Notes: generated by a model from the sequence alone, not told the origin. A DNA stretch of 64,000 nt from Streptomyces cyaneochromogenes (GCF_003963535.1 NZ_CP034539.1:6386001-6450000), one strand, 5' to 3'. Shown: positions 1-8,033, counted from the first letter of the stretch. Translations and numbers: made by a program.

Positions 1-1
1 G

Positions 2-346
2 CGTGCGGACGAGCTGCCGGTGCCCCAGGCGGGGTCGCTGGCGCTCGCCGGGGCGGTGAGCACGGACCGCGATCCGCTGCTGCGGGCGGTCCTGCGGTCG
101 CTGGAGGAGTGGTACGGGCGGTGGCGGGCCGCGGCCGGGGATCCGGTGGTGAGCGGGCTGCAGGAGACGTACGCGGCGGGGTGCGCGACGCTGGGGAGGG
201 TCGTGCGGGCCGAGTTGCCGGGGGAGCGGGCGGTCACCGGCGAGGCCGTCGCGATCGACGGTGACGGGCGGCTGGTGCTGGCCACGGAGGAGGGCGTGCA
301 GGAGCCCGTGGGGGCCGGGGACATCGTGCACCTGCGGCCGGCGTGA
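2..346 (+). CDS. birA: biotin--[acetyl-CoA-carboxylase] ligase, C-terminal part (5' end off window)
   Basis: Partial gene: the last 114 residues and the stop are present, and the start lies before the window. The frame opens RADELPVPQAGSLAL and runs through the end of the catalytic core, then a small beta-barrel (TGEAVAIDGDGRLVLATEEG...VGAGDIVHLRP) typical of the BirA C-terminal domain. BirA makes biotinyl-AMP and transfers biotin to the carrier protein of acyl-CoA carboxylases, in the cytoplasm. The position just upstream of an adenylate cyclase matches the Streptomyces birA-cya order as I recall it. No N-terminal region is visible, so a DNA-binding repressor domain can be neither shown nor excluded. 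Confidence 0.9.
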   Translation, partial: RADELPVPQAGSLALAGAVSTDRDPLLRAVLRSLEEWYGRWRAAAGDPVVSGLQETYAAGCATLGRVVRAELPGERAVTGEAVAIDGDGRLVLATEEGVQEPVGAGDIVHLRPA

Positions 347-495
347 GGCGCGTCGACGACCACGAAGACGCCGGTCATCTCACCAGCACAGGTAGGTCAC
401 CGTCGGTCTTCCCTTACGGAGTGAGGTGGCCCACACCTGCCGTACAGTGAAGGCCGGTCGATTACTGACCGCGGCAGATCGGAAGGGCAGCAGGC

Positions 496-1626
496 GTGAC
501 CGTCGACGATTCGGGCTCCGGCACGGGCGCGGACGGCCGGGTGGACCCCCACGCCGCCGACCCCGGCGAGGATCCGCTCGCCCTGCGCCTCGAAGGCCTC
601 ATCCTCGGCGCCGAGCGGCGCTACACCCCGTTTCAGGCGGCCCGTAGCGCCGGTGTCTCCATGGAGCTGGCGTCCCGGTTCTGGCGGGCCATGGGGTTCG
701 CCGACATCGGGCAGGCCAAGGCGCTGACCGAGGCCGACGTACTGGCGCTCCGGCGTCTGGCCGGTCTCGTCGAGGCGGGGCTGCTCAGCGAGGCCATGGC
801 CGTGCAGGTGGCGCGGTCGACGGGGCAGACCACCGCCCGGCTGGCCGAGTGGCAGATCGACTCTTTCCTGGAGGGCCTGACCGAGCCCCCGGAGCCGGGC
901 ATGACCCGCACCGAGGTCACGTACCCGATCATCGAGCTGCTCCTGCCCGAGCTGCAGGAGTTCCTCGTCTACGTCTGGCGGCGCCAGCTCGCCGCCTCGG
1001 CCGGCCGGGTCATCCAGGCCGCCGACGACGAGGAGATGGTCGACCGGCGCCTCGCCGTGGGCTTCGCCGACCTGGTCGGCTTCACGCGGCTGACCCGCCG
1101 CATGGAGGAGGAGGAACTCGGCGAACTCGTCGAGGCCTTCGAGACCACCGCGGCCGACCTGGTCGCCGCGCGTGGCGGGCGGCTGATCAAGACCCTGGGC
1201 GACGAGGTTCTGTACGCGGCCGACGACGCGGGTGTCGCCGCGGAGATCGCCCTGCGGCTCATCGAGACGATGGCGGGCGACGAGACGATGCCCGAGCTGC
1301 GGGTCGGCATCGCGTTCGGCACGGTGACCACCCGGATGGGCGATGTCTTCGGTACGACCGTGAACCTTGCCTCCCGGCTGACGTCGATAGCTCCGCGTGA
1401 CGCCGTACTCGTCGACAGCGCGTTCGCGGAGGAGCTCGTCCGAACGGGTGAAGCGCCGGCGTCCGAGGCGGAGGCCGCGGAGGCCGCTGCCGCCGCGGAG
1501 AAGGAGGGGGAGGAGCCGCCGGTCTACCGGTTCGCGTTGCAGCCGATGTGGCAGCGGCCGGTGCGGGGGTTGGGCGTGGTCGAGCCGTGGCTCTTGACGC
1601 GGAGGGCGTCCGGCGGGGGCGAGTGA
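496..1626 (+). CDS. cya: class III adenylate cyclase with N-terminal regulatory domain
   Basis: 376 residues. GTG start with GGAAGG nine bases upstream. Residues about 30-165 form a helical regulatory region with a MerR/HTH-like stretch (FQAARSAGVSMELASRF), resembling the autoinhibitory domain of mycobacterial Rv1264-type cyclases. Residues about 185-350 are the catalytic domain. All hallmark residues are visible: metal-binding Asp192 (FADLVGFT) and Asp236 (TLGDE), purine-selecting Lys232 and Asp283, and transition-state Asn290 and Arg294 (VNLASR). The product should therefore be an active ATP cyclase making cAMP as a homodimer. There is no membrane segment. An acidic Ala/Glu-rich linker (about 320-345) precedes the C-terminal tail. 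In Streptomyces, cAMP from Cya affects germination and development. It is separated from birA by 149 bases and probably has its own promoter. Confidence 0.95.
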   Translation: MTVDDSGSGTGADGRVDPHAADPGEDPLALRLEGLILGAERRYTPFQAARSAGVSMELASRFWRAMGFADIGQAKALTEADVLALRRLAGLVEAGLLSEAMAVQVARSTGQTTARLAEWQIDSFLEGLTEPPEPGMTRTEVTYPIIELLLPELQEFLVYVWRRQLAASAGRVIQAADDEEMVDRRLAVGFADLVGFTRLTRRMEEEELGELVEAFETTAADLVAARGGRLIKTLGDEVLYAADDAGVAAEIALRLIETMAGDETMPELRVGIAFGTVTTRMGDVFGTTVNLASRLTSIAPRDAVLVDSAFAEELVRTGEAPASEAEAAEAAAAAEKEGEEPPVYRFALQPMWQRPVRGLGVVEPWLLTRRASGGGE

Positions 1627-1643
1627 GCGCCGTTGGGCCTCGG

Positions 1644-1747
1644 GTGGTGTGTCGGCTGCGGGTTCGTCGTGGTTGATCGCGCACGCGCGGCGGAGCCGCA
1701 TATTGATCATATTGATACAGCCCCGCGCCCCTATGGGGGCGTTGCAG
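1644..1747 (-). repeat. dispersed intergenic repeat, family 1, copy A
   Basis: About 100 bases that, read on the minus strand, match the element at 60216-60310 (shared blocks GGGGCGCGGGGCTGT, TGCGGCTCCGCCGCG, GCGCGATCA and AACCCGCAGCCG) and share the GGGGCGCGGGG core with the copies at 11620-11769. It lies between the stops of the convergent cya gene and the next gene. Such elements are common in Streptomyces intergenic space. No coding capacity is seen. Confidence 0.75.
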
Positions 1748-1761
1748 CGCAGGTCGACTTG

Positions 1762-2379
1762 TCAGTGAGCGGCGGGGAGTGAGTCCACGCACAGGCCGAT
1801 GATCGGGACGCAGACGGTGTTGTCGTCGGGCTGGCCTGGTTGGGCGGCCGGGGGGTTCGTCGCTGTCTGTCCGGGTGCCGGTGTCGGGGTCTGTTCGGGT
1901 GCCTGGCCGGGCGTTGTCGGACGGTGGGGTTCTGGGGCCGGTGCGGCGGACGTCCTGCCGGCTGGTGCGCCCGGTCGTGGCGTCGCCTTGGCGTTCGTGG
2001 TCGGTACGGCGATCGTGGCTGTCGTCGGTGTCGTGCCCAGGCCGCCCATGGCCGAAGTGGCCGACGGGCTTGGTTTCGGGGTGGTCGACGGGAGCGTGGC
2101 GGCCGTGTCGGCCGAGCCGTCCGTGACCGTGTCGCCGATCGCCAGGTCCGGGGTCGGGTCGGTCTCCGTGGTGCCGAGGCCGGTGACGTCGGTGTCCGGG
2201 GTCGGGCGTACGAGACTCAGGGCGCCGGCCGCCAGGGCGAGGCCTCCCGCGGCCAGGAGGACCTTGCGGGGGCGAGGTCGGCGATGGCGGCCCCGAGGGC
2301 CGAAGAGTGGCGACGCCTTCGGCGCTTCGGCTTCCCGCGCCGTCTCTCTCGCCTGCGGCCCTTCCGCCGTACCACCCAT
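1762..2379 (-). CDS. proline/threonine-rich single-pass membrane or secreted protein
   Basis: 205 residues, function not recognised. The ATG at 2379 was chosen because GGGAGG lies seven bases upstream; a GTG one codon earlier is possible. A basic N-terminus (RGRHRRPRPRK) is followed by one hydrophobic helix (about residues 40-58, VLLAAGGLALAAGALSLV), then a long low-complexity Pro/Thr/Ala extracytoplasmic segment and a short C-terminus with a Cys pair (VCVPIIGLCVDS) that could form a disulfide. This suggests an N-in, C-out surface protein. It is convergent with cya, divergent from the enoyl-CoA hydratase gene, and not in an operon. The small C-terminal Cys motif is the only part that looks constrained. 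Confidence 0.75.
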   Translation of the reverse strand: MGGTAEGPQARETAREAEAPKASPLFGPRGRHRRPRPRKVLLAAGGLALAAGALSLVRPTPDTDVTGLGTTETDPTPDLAIGDTVTDGSADTAATLPSTTPKPSPSATSAMGGLGTTPTTATIAVPTTNAKATPRPGAPAGRTSAAPAPEPHRPTTPGQAPEQTPTPAPGQTATNPPAAQPGQPDDNTVCVPIIGLCVDSLPAAH

Positions 2380-2604
2380 CACAACCCCTCCCAACACGCT
2401 CGCGCCCCCAATGCGCCGTGGTTCGCGCACGCTATGCGCTGTCGTCGGCGGCAGGGCGGGAGTTGGGCGGGATGTCACTCGAACGGGGTGTCGGGCCTTG
2501 GCTCGGAACCGTTGCGGAGTCGCTCGTGGTGGGCCTTTTCCCGGCGGGGTCCGGCTGCGATGATCGAGGCGAGAGTTGTTAACCCGCGTTAACCGGAGGG
2601 TGTC

Positions 2605-3423
2605 ATGACTGAGGAGCGGTACGGGGAGTTCGTGCTGGTGCGCCGACACGGCGGCGGGGGAGACGGGGCCGTCGGGCCTGTCGCCGAACTCGTCCTCGAC
2701 CGGCCCAAGGCCATGAACGCCGTCTCGACGGAGATGGCCCGTTCGATCGCGGGGGCGTGTGCGGCGCTGGGTGCGGACCGTGACGTACGGGTGGTGGTGC
2801 TGACCTCCACGCATGAGCGGGCGTTCTGCGTCGGGGCGGACCTGAAGGAGCGGAACTCCTTCAGTGACGCGGAGCTGGTGCGGCAGCGGCCGGTGGCGCG
2901 GGGGGCGTACACCGGGGTGCTGGAGCTGCCCGTGCCGACGATCGCGGCGGTACATGGCTTCGCGCTGGGGGGCGGCTTCGAGCTGGCGCTGGCCTGCGAT
3001 GTGATCGTGGCCGACCGGACGGCTGTGGTGGGGCTGCCCGAGGTGTCGGTCGGGGTCATTCCCGGGGGCGGGGGGACGCAGTTGCTGCCGCGACGGGTGG
3101 GGGCCGCTCGGGCGGCGGAGCTGATCTTCACGGCGCGGCGGGTCGAGGCAGTCGAGGCCCGGGAGCTGGGGTTGGTGGATCAGCTGGTGGAGGAGGGGCG
3201 GGACCGGGAGGAGGCGCTCGCCCTCGGTGCTCGGATCGCGGCGAACTCGCCGGTCGGGCTGCGGGCCGCCAAGCGGGCATTGCGGTTGGGGCACGGGCTG
3301 GATCTGCGGGCCGGGCTGGAGGTCGAGGACGCGGCGTGGCGGGCGGTGGCGTTCTCGGGGGACCGGGCCGAGGGGGTGGCGGCGTTCAACGAGAAGCGGA
3401 AGCCGGAGTGGCCGGGGGAGTAG
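2605..3423 (+). CDS. enoyl-CoA hydratase/isomerase family protein
   Basis: 272 residues; ATG preceded by GGAGGG. Crotonase fold: the oxyanion-hole region AFCVGADLKERNSF (about 73-86), GFALGGGFELALACD with Glu126, and LPEVSVGVIPGGGGTQ with Glu146. These two glutamates correspond to the catalytic pair of rat mitochondrial enoyl-CoA hydratase, so a true 2-enoyl-CoA hydratase is likely. The product is cytoplasmic and serves fatty-acid or branched-chain acyl-CoA breakdown. It stands alone on the plus strand between the divergent membrane protein and the GGDEF gene, so substrate specificity cannot be read from context. Length is normal for the family. Confidence 0.92.
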   Translation: MTEERYGEFVLVRRHGGGGDGAVGPVAELVLDRPKAMNAVSTEMARSIAGACAALGADRDVRVVVLTSTHERAFCVGADLKERNSFSDAELVRQRPVARGAYTGVLELPVPTIAAVHGFALGGGFELALACDVIVADRTAVVGLPEVSVGVIPGGGGTQLLPRRVGAARAAELIFTARRVEAVEARELGLVDQLVEEGRDREEALALGARIAANSPVGLRAAKRALRLGHGLDLRAGLEVEDAAWRAVAFSGDRAEGVAAFNEKRKPEWPGE

Positions 3424-3821
3424 GCGAGTAGGGGGGCGGGGGGCGAGCCTCTGGGAGGGCGTACGGGCTGCCCCCGCCTGGGCGGACACGGGCGGACACG
3501 GGCGGTCGGCGGCCGGCCCGGCCGGCGAGGGGTGGGGGGAAACCGGGCGGCGTGCCTGCGGAGGTGTCGTGGCGCGCGCGGCCGTTGTGGGGTGGTCGGC
3601 AGGCCCGGCGGCAGCGGCGGCGCCAGCGGCGACGGCAGTGGCAGCGGCAGCGCCCGGGCCCGGGTGGGGGTGCGGATCGACGGTGCGCGTGCCGGCCTGC
3701 GCGATGTCGTACTTCTTCGCCGGGCCGCGGGCGAGCGTTCGCGTCGGCTTCCGTGGGCATACCCGTCACTCCAGCGCCGTATCAATGTCCTAGTTCGCCC
3801 TAAACCTCCTAGCCTGGAGTG
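3424..3821. other. 398-base gap with no convincing gene
   Basis: Extremely GC-rich, low-complexity stretch (GGC/AGC-type triplet runs around 3600-3665). Several frames stay open on both strands, but their translations are Arg/Ala/Gly/Pro runs without domain features or a ribosome-binding site. The last 15 bases carry the -10 box of the downstream gene. Confidence 0.5.
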
Positions 3822-3822
3822 A
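3810..3822 (+). promoter_or_regulatory. -10 box for leaderless GGDEF gene
   Basis: TAGCCT (3810-3815) matches TANNNT and ends seven bases before the A of ATG 3822. The only SD-like bases (GGAG) abut the start too closely to work, so the transcript probably begins at the start codon. No clear -35 is seen. Confidence 0.5.
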
Positions 3823-4970
3823 TGGGTGAGGACAGACGGCTCGCGGCCGTGGTGGCGCTGGCGCAGGGGATGGCGGCGGCGCACACCCCGCGTGAGTCCT
3901 GGCGGGCGGCGGCGCTCGGGGCGTGTCGGGCGTTGGTCGGCAGCTTTGCCGCGTTGTCGGTGTGGGAGCGGGAGCTCGGGCGGTTGCGGGTGCTCGTGAA
4001 CGTGGGGGACCGGGCGCAGGGGGAGGAGGAGTTTCCCGGCGACGAGGCCTATCCCGTGCATCAGTTTCCGGAGATCACCGAGTTCCTGCACGAGCGGTGG
4101 GCCTCCGGTGGTGAGCCCAACGCCTGGGTGGAGACGGCCGACGGTCCCGCCGCCGGTCAACCCGGGTACTGCCATCAGCGGGTCGCCGCGCTGCGGCGGC
4201 GGGGGCGGGGGTGCTGTGTCGTCGCGCCGATCGTGCTGAACGGGCGGGCCTGGGGGGAGCTCTATGTCGCCCGTTCCGCCGGTGCGCCCGTCTTCGACCG
4301 GGGGGACGCCGACTTCGCCACCGTGCTGGCGTCCGTCGTGGCCGCCGGGATCGCGCAGAGCGAGCGGCTGGAGGAGGCCCGGCGGCTGGCGTTCACCGAC
4401 GCGCTCACCGGGCTCGCCAATCGGCGTGCGGTGGATGTGCGGTTGGAGGAGGCCGTCGAGCGGCATCGTCGTGAGGGTGTCGTCGTCAGTCTCGTGGTGT
4501 GTGACCTCAACGGGCTCAAGCGGGTCAACGACACGCGGGGGCATGCCGTGGGGGACCGGCTGTTGGAGCGGTTCGGGTCGGTGTTGTCGCTGTGCGGGGC
4601 GATGTTGCCCGGTGCGCTGGCCGCGCGGCTCGGGGGGGACGAGTTCTGTCTGCTCGTTGTCGGGTCGCCTGCCGATGATGTGGTGAAGGCCGCCGATGAA
4701 CTGTGCCGTCGGGCCGGTGAGTTGGAGCTGGGGGAGGGGGTCGCGTGCGGGGTGGCGTCGACCGGGGACGCGGTGGGGCCCGTTCGGTCCGCGCGGCGGT
4801 TGTTCCGGCTGGCCGATGCGGCGCAGTACCGGGCGAAGGCGGTGCGGGCGGACAGGGCGGTTGTCGCGGGGCGGGAGGGGGCGGACGATCCGGTGGTGCG
4901 GCTCGCTGACGCGGAGCCGTCGGGGGAGGGGGTTGTGGAGCGGCGGCGGTTCCGGGGGCGGGTGCCGTGA
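3822..4970 (+). CDS. GAF-GGDEF diguanylate cyclase
   Basis: 382 residues. Residues about 20-180 look like a GAF-type sensor domain; about 185-340 form a GGDEF domain. FTDALTGLANRRA (191-203), CDLNGLKRVNDTRGHAVGDRLL and an intact GGDEF signature at 271-275 support synthesis of c-di-GMP from two GTP. The inhibitory RxxD site usually found five residues before the signature is absent (the stretch reads PGALAARLGG), so product inhibition may be weak. No transmembrane helix is present, so the enzyme is cytosolic. c-di-GMP controls Streptomyces development through BldD. The ATG at 3822 is preferred over the adjacent GTG at 3819 because of the spacing to the -10 box. Monocistronic, followed by repeats. 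Confidence 0.92.
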   Translation: MGEDRRLAAVVALAQGMAAAHTPRESWRAAALGACRALVGSFAALSVWERELGRLRVLVNVGDRAQGEEEFPGDEAYPVHQFPEITEFLHERWASGGEPNAWVETADGPAAGQPGYCHQRVAALRRRGRGCCVVAPIVLNGRAWGELYVARSAGAPVFDRGDADFATVLASVVAAGIAQSERLEEARRLAFTDALTGLANRRAVDVRLEEAVERHRREGVVVSLVVCDLNGLKRVNDTRGHAVGDRLLERFGSVLSLCGAMLPGALAARLGGDEFCLLVVGSPADDVVKAADELCRRAGELELGEGVACGVASTGDAVGPVRSARRLFRLADAAQYRAKAVRADRAVVAGREGADDPVVRLADAEPSGEGVVERRRFRGRVP

Positions 4971-4989
4971 CCTTGCCGGTGCCGAGTGT

Positions 4990-5114
4990 GGGCCTTGGGT
5001 TTCTCGCCCCCGCCGCCCCTACCCGTCCCGTCCCTGGGGGCTGCCGCCCCCAGACCCCCGCTTCGGCCCTGAACGGGCCTCGTCCTCAAACGCCGGACGG
5101 GCTGAAAATGCCGG
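4990..5114 (+). repeat. dispersed intergenic repeat, family 2, copy A
   Basis: A segment containing TCGCCCCCGCCGCCCCTACC, then a GGGGGC/GCCCCC hairpin (about 5036-5051), CTTCGGCCCTGAACGGGCCT and CGCCGGACGGGCTG. The same blocks occur in reverse orientation at 28451-28580. It follows the GGDEF stop and could act as a terminator-like element. Confidence 0.75.
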
Positions 5115-5200
5115 GACCGGCGTCCTCAAGTGCCGGACGGGCTGAAAATGCCGGGACCGGCGTCCTCAAGTGTCGGACAGGCTGAAATTGCCTTGGCCGG
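5081..5200 (+). repeat. three tandem 40-bp units
   Basis: Units at 5081-5120, 5121-5160 and 5161-5200 each begin CGTCCTCAA and contain a CCGGACGGGCTG core. Units 1 and 2 differ at only two positions; unit 3 is more degenerate. The unit is the tail of dispersed repeat family 2, amplified in place between the GGDEF gene and the hutH promoter. There are no spacers, so it is not a CRISPR array. Confidence 0.85.
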
Positions 5201-5230
5201 CGTTGTAAGGGGTGTACCCCCCACCCACTA

Positions 5231-5267
5231 GTGACATCTTCGTCTTCAGTGCGTACGCTCCTGAATA
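5231..5267 (+). promoter_or_regulatory. promoter of hutH (leaderless)
   Basis: GTGACA (5231-5236), 17-base spacer, TACGCT (5254-5259), then ATG at 5267, eight bases downstream. This fits a sigma-HrdB-type promoter whose transcript starts at the start codon. There is no Shine-Dalgarno sequence before the ATG. Confidence 0.6.
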
Positions 5268-6811
5268 TGGATATGCACACTGTGGTGGTGGGGACCTCCG
5301 GGGTCACCGCGTCCGACGTTCTCTCCGTGGCGCGGGGCGGGGCGCGGGTCGAGTTGTCGGTGGAGGCTGTCGCGGCGCTGGGCGCTGCTCGCGAGATCGT
5401 GGACGCGCTGGCGGCCAAGCCCGAGCCCGTGTACGGCGTCTCCACCGGTTTCGGTGCCCTGGCGACCCGGCATATCAGCCAGGAGCTGCGGGCCCGCTTG
5501 CAGCGCAACATCGTCCGCTCGCACGCGGCGGGGATGGGGCCGCGCGTGGAGCGGGAGGTCGTACGGGCCCTGATGTTCCTGCGGCTGAAGACCGTCTGCT
5601 CGGGGCACACGGGCGTGCGGCCCGAGGTCGCGCAGACCATGGCCGATGTGCTCAACGCCGGTATCACCCCCGTTGTCCACGAGCACGGGTCCCTCGGCTG
5701 CTCCGGTGACCTGGCCCCCCTCTCGCACTGCGCCCTCACGCTGATGGGGGAGGGCGACGCCGAGGGGCCGGACGGGGTCGTGCGGCCCGCCGGTGAGCTG
5801 CTCGCCGCGCACGGCATCGCGGCCGTGGAGTTGCGGGAGAAGGAAGGGCTCGCCCTGCTCAACGGCACGGACGGCATGCTCGGCATGCTGATCATGGCCC
5901 TCGCCGACCTGGACACCCTGTACAAGTCCGCCGATGTCACCGCCGCCCTCAGCCTGGAGGCCCTGCTCGGGACGGACAAGGTCCTCGCGCCCGAACTGCA
6001 CGCCATCCGGCCGCACCCGGGCCAGGGTGCCTCCGCCGCCAACATGCTGGCCGTGCTGAAGGGTTCGGGACTGACCGGGCATCACCAGGACGACGCGCCC
6101 CGCGTGCAGGACGCCTACTCGGTGCGGTGTGCTCCGCAGGTCGCCGGGGCCGGGCGGGACACCATGGCGCATGCGCGGCTGGTCGCCGAGCGGGAGCTCG
6201 CCGCCGCCGTGGACAACCCGGTCGTGCTGGCCGACGGGCGCGTCGAGTCCAACGGCAACTTCCATGGGGCGCCGGTCGCCTACGTCCTCGACTTCCTCGC
6301 CATCGCCGTCGCCGACCTGGCCTCCATCGCCGAGCGGCGCACCGACCGGCTGCTCGACAAGAACCGCAGCCACGGGCTGCCGCCGTTCCTGGCGGACGAC
6401 GCGGGGGTCGACTCCGGGTTGATGATCGCCCAGTACACCCAGGCCGCCCTGGTCAGCGAGCTGAAGCGGCTGGCCGTGCCCGCGTCCGCCGACTCGATTC
6501 CGTCCTCCGCCATGCAGGAGGACCACGTCTCCATGGGCTGGTCGGCCGCGCGCAAGCTCCGTACCGCCGTCGACAACCTCACCCGTGTGCTCGCCGTCGA
6601 GCTGTACGCCGCCACCCGCGCCATCGAGCTGCGGGAGGGGCTCGCCCCGGCACCGGCCTCGCAGGCGGTCATCGACGCCGCACGGTCCGCCGGAGTCCGG
6701 GGCGCCGGGCCCGACCGGTTCCTGGCCCCCGACCTCGCGGCGGCCGACGCGTTCGTGCGCTGCGGGGAGTTGGTCGCGGCGACGGAGAAGGTCACCGGCC
6801 CGCTCCAGTGA
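5267..6811 (+). CDS. hutH: histidine ammonia-lyase
   Basis: 514 residues from ATG 5267 (MDMHTVVVGTSG), the start seen in Streptomyces HutH as I recall it; an upstream in-frame GTG at 5231 lies inside the -35 box and is rejected. The enzyme deaminates L-histidine to trans-urocanate, the first step of histidine utilisation. The MIO cofactor motif is GSLGCSGDLAPL, with the cyclising triad Cys145-Ser146-Gly147 instead of the usual Ala-Ser-Gly; I recall this variant from S. griseus HutH. Other conserved parts are VYGVSTGFG (56-64) and QDDAPRVQDAYSVRCAPQV. The gene stands alone; no hutU, hutI or hutR is nearby, consistent with dispersed Streptomyces hut genes. Transcription ends at the hairpin at 6821-6870. 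Confidence 0.97.
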   Translation: MDMHTVVVGTSGVTASDVLSVARGGARVELSVEAVAALGAAREIVDALAAKPEPVYGVSTGFGALATRHISQELRARLQRNIVRSHAAGMGPRVEREVVRALMFLRLKTVCSGHTGVRPEVAQTMADVLNAGITPVVHEHGSLGCSGDLAPLSHCALTLMGEGDAEGPDGVVRPAGELLAAHGIAAVELREKEGLALLNGTDGMLGMLIMALADLDTLYKSADVTAALSLEALLGTDKVLAPELHAIRPHPGQGASAANMLAVLKGSGLTGHHQDDAPRVQDAYSVRCAPQVAGAGRDTMAHARLVAERELAAAVDNPVVLADGRVESNGNFHGAPVAYVLDFLAIAVADLASIAERRTDRLLDKNRSHGLPPFLADDAGVDSGLMIAQYTQAALVSELKRLAVPASADSIPSSAMQEDHVSMGWSAARKLRTAVDNLTRVLAVELYAATRAIELREGLAPAPASQAVIDAARSAGVRGAGPDRFLAPDLAAADAFVRCGELVAATEKVTGPLQ

Positions 6812-6820
6812 GGACGGAAG

Positions 6821-6870
6821 GGGCCCTGTCCGTCGTACGAGAGATGTGCGTCGTACGGCGGACAGGGCCC
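6821..6870. terminator. bidirectional terminator between hutH and lipoprotein gene
   Basis: A 20-base arm (6821-6840) pairs with 6851-6870 with one G-T wobble, around a 10-base loop. It lies between two convergent stops (6811 and 6879). Confidence 0.85.
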
Positions 6871-6878
6871 TGGTGTCG

Positions 6879-7640
6879 TTACTTCAGCTTGGCGCCCTGG
6901 GCGTCGACCACCGCGGCCGGGACCGTGTAGTCCTTGCCGGTCATCAGCGCGCCGAGGTTCATCGTGTAGTACGTCGCGACGGTGTTCCCGTGGCGGACGA
7001 CCTCGGCGTGCGCCTGGCCGCTGTCACCGTCCTCCAGGTCCGAGGTCAGGGCGAACGCCACCGACTCGTCGCCGGCGCCCGCGCCCTTCTCGGCGGTGAC
7101 CTTGGTGAACTTGCCCTCGTCGCTCTTCTCGCCGGCGGTGAAGCCGCCCGCGCACTTCTCGACCGCGTCGGAGACGGACTTGAACGCCTCCTCGGCGCCG
7201 CCGCCGTCGTAGGACGAGAGCCCCACCACGGTGACGTTGACGCTCATCGACTCGTTGAGCGCGTCCTCGATGTCTCCCTCGGACAGGTCCTCCAGGGACT
7301 TGGAGGCGGCGTCCGTGGGCTTCTTCTCCTCCGTGGCCACGGTCCTCGTCTCGGTGGCCGCGTCACCCGGGGCGAGGCCGCCGATGACGTAGACGAGGGG
7401 CTTGCACTGCTCGTCGCCGGTGATGGCGCTCTTGGCGGAAGGAAGCTTCTTGGCCTCGACATTCGAGACCTTGTGCCCGTCGACATCGCCGTCGGCGATG
7501 ATCAGCTTCTTCAACTCCGCGGAGCTGAGCGCCTTCGCGTCAGAACCGCCGGAGTCCCCGCCGCAACCCGTGACAAGGGCGAGCGACAGCGCGCTCACGA
7601 CAACCGTGGCGGCTGCACGCACGCCCGATGATCTCTTCAT
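6879..7640 (-). CDS. secreted lipoprotein of unknown function
   Basis: 253 residues from ATG 7640 (MKRSSGVRAAATVVV). The signal peptide ends in a lipobox (LALVTGC, Cys about residue 27), so the mature protein is probably diacylglyceryl-anchored on the outer face of the membrane. The mature part is rich in Lys, Glu, Asp and Ser, has two Cys residues (DEQCKP and EKCAGG) that could pair, and no enzyme motif I recognise. It resembles the sensor-like lipoproteins common in Streptomyces. A start 12 codons upstream is possible but would put a polar stretch before the signal peptide. Convergent with hutH across a strong hairpin; the upstream neighbour on the same strand is the LADTG protein, 42 bases away. 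Confidence 0.85.
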   Translation of the reverse strand: MKRSSGVRAAATVVVSALSLALVTGCGGDSGGSDAKALSSAELKKLIIADGDVDGHKVSNVEAKKLPSAKSAITGDEQCKPLVYVIGGLAPGDAATETRTVATEEKKPTDAASKSLEDLSEGDIEDALNESMSVNVTVVGLSSYDGGGAEEAFKSVSDAVEKCAGGFTAGEKSDEGKFTKVTAEKGAGAGDESVAFALTSDLEDGDSGQAHAEVVRHGNTVATYYTMNLGALMTGKDYTVPAAVVDAQGAKLK

Positions 7641-7682
7641 GCGCGGACTATGAAGCCCAGGTGAACAGGGCGTCAAGTGATT

Positions 7683-8033
7683 TCAGAACCCGAGACGTTC
7701 GCGGCGCACCGAGTAGGCGACGAAGCCCGCGCCCAGCGCGAGGGAGACGGTCCCGCCGACGATGTACGGCGTGGTGTCGAAGCTTCCGGTGTCGGCGAGC
7801 CGGGTGTCGTCGCCGGTGATGTCACCGGTCGTGTCGCCGGTGCTCGCGGAAGCGGCCCGCGCCTGCTGGATCGTCTGCCCCGTGGGGGTGGCCGAAGGCT
7901 CCGTTCTCGCCGGCTCGTCGCCCGACGCGTTCGCGGAGGGCACGAACCACAGGGCGCCCAGCAGGGCGCCCGCGGCGGTGGCGGTCAGCAGCGATCGGCG
8001 TGCGGTGGACGACGATCGGTGAGCGGCGGACAC
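7683..8033 (-). CDS. small LAXTG (sortase E type) cell-wall protein
   Basis: 116 residues from GTG 8033. An N-terminal signal peptide (RRSLLTATAAGALLGALWFVPSANA) is followed by a short Thr/Asp/Gly-rich mature segment, then LADTG, a hydrophobic helix (YIVGGTVSLALGAGFVAYSV) and a basic tail (RRERLGF). This is the classical sorting-signal layout. The LAXTG form is what Streptomyces class E sortases recognise, as for the long chaplins. The mature part between signal and anchor is only about 40 residues, so it is probably a wall spacer or decoration. AAGGGG lies 13 bases upstream of the start. The upstream gene on this strand is none; the divergent neighbour starts at 8153. No sortase gene is in the window. 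Confidence 0.85.
   Translation of the reverse strand: MSAAHRSSSTARRSLLTATAAGALLGALWFVPSANASGDEPARTEPSATPTGQTIQQARAASASTGDTTGDITGDDTRLADTGSFDTTPYIVGGTVSLALGAGFVAYSVRRERLGF

Noticed and set aside
397..1710. 437-residue open frame antisense to cya
   Set aside because: Shadow frame of a GC-rich gene; Arg/Gly/Pro/His-rich with no domain and no SD. The plus-strand cyclase has all catalytic residues.
3386..3822. Small open frames on both strands in the gap before the GGDEF gene
   Set aside because: Triplet-run, Arg/Ala/Gly/Pro-rich translations without SD or conserved motif.
5081..5200. CRISPR-like array
   Set aside because: The three 40-bp units are directly adjacent with no spacers, increasingly degenerate, and belong to a dispersed intergenic repeat. 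No cas genes are present.
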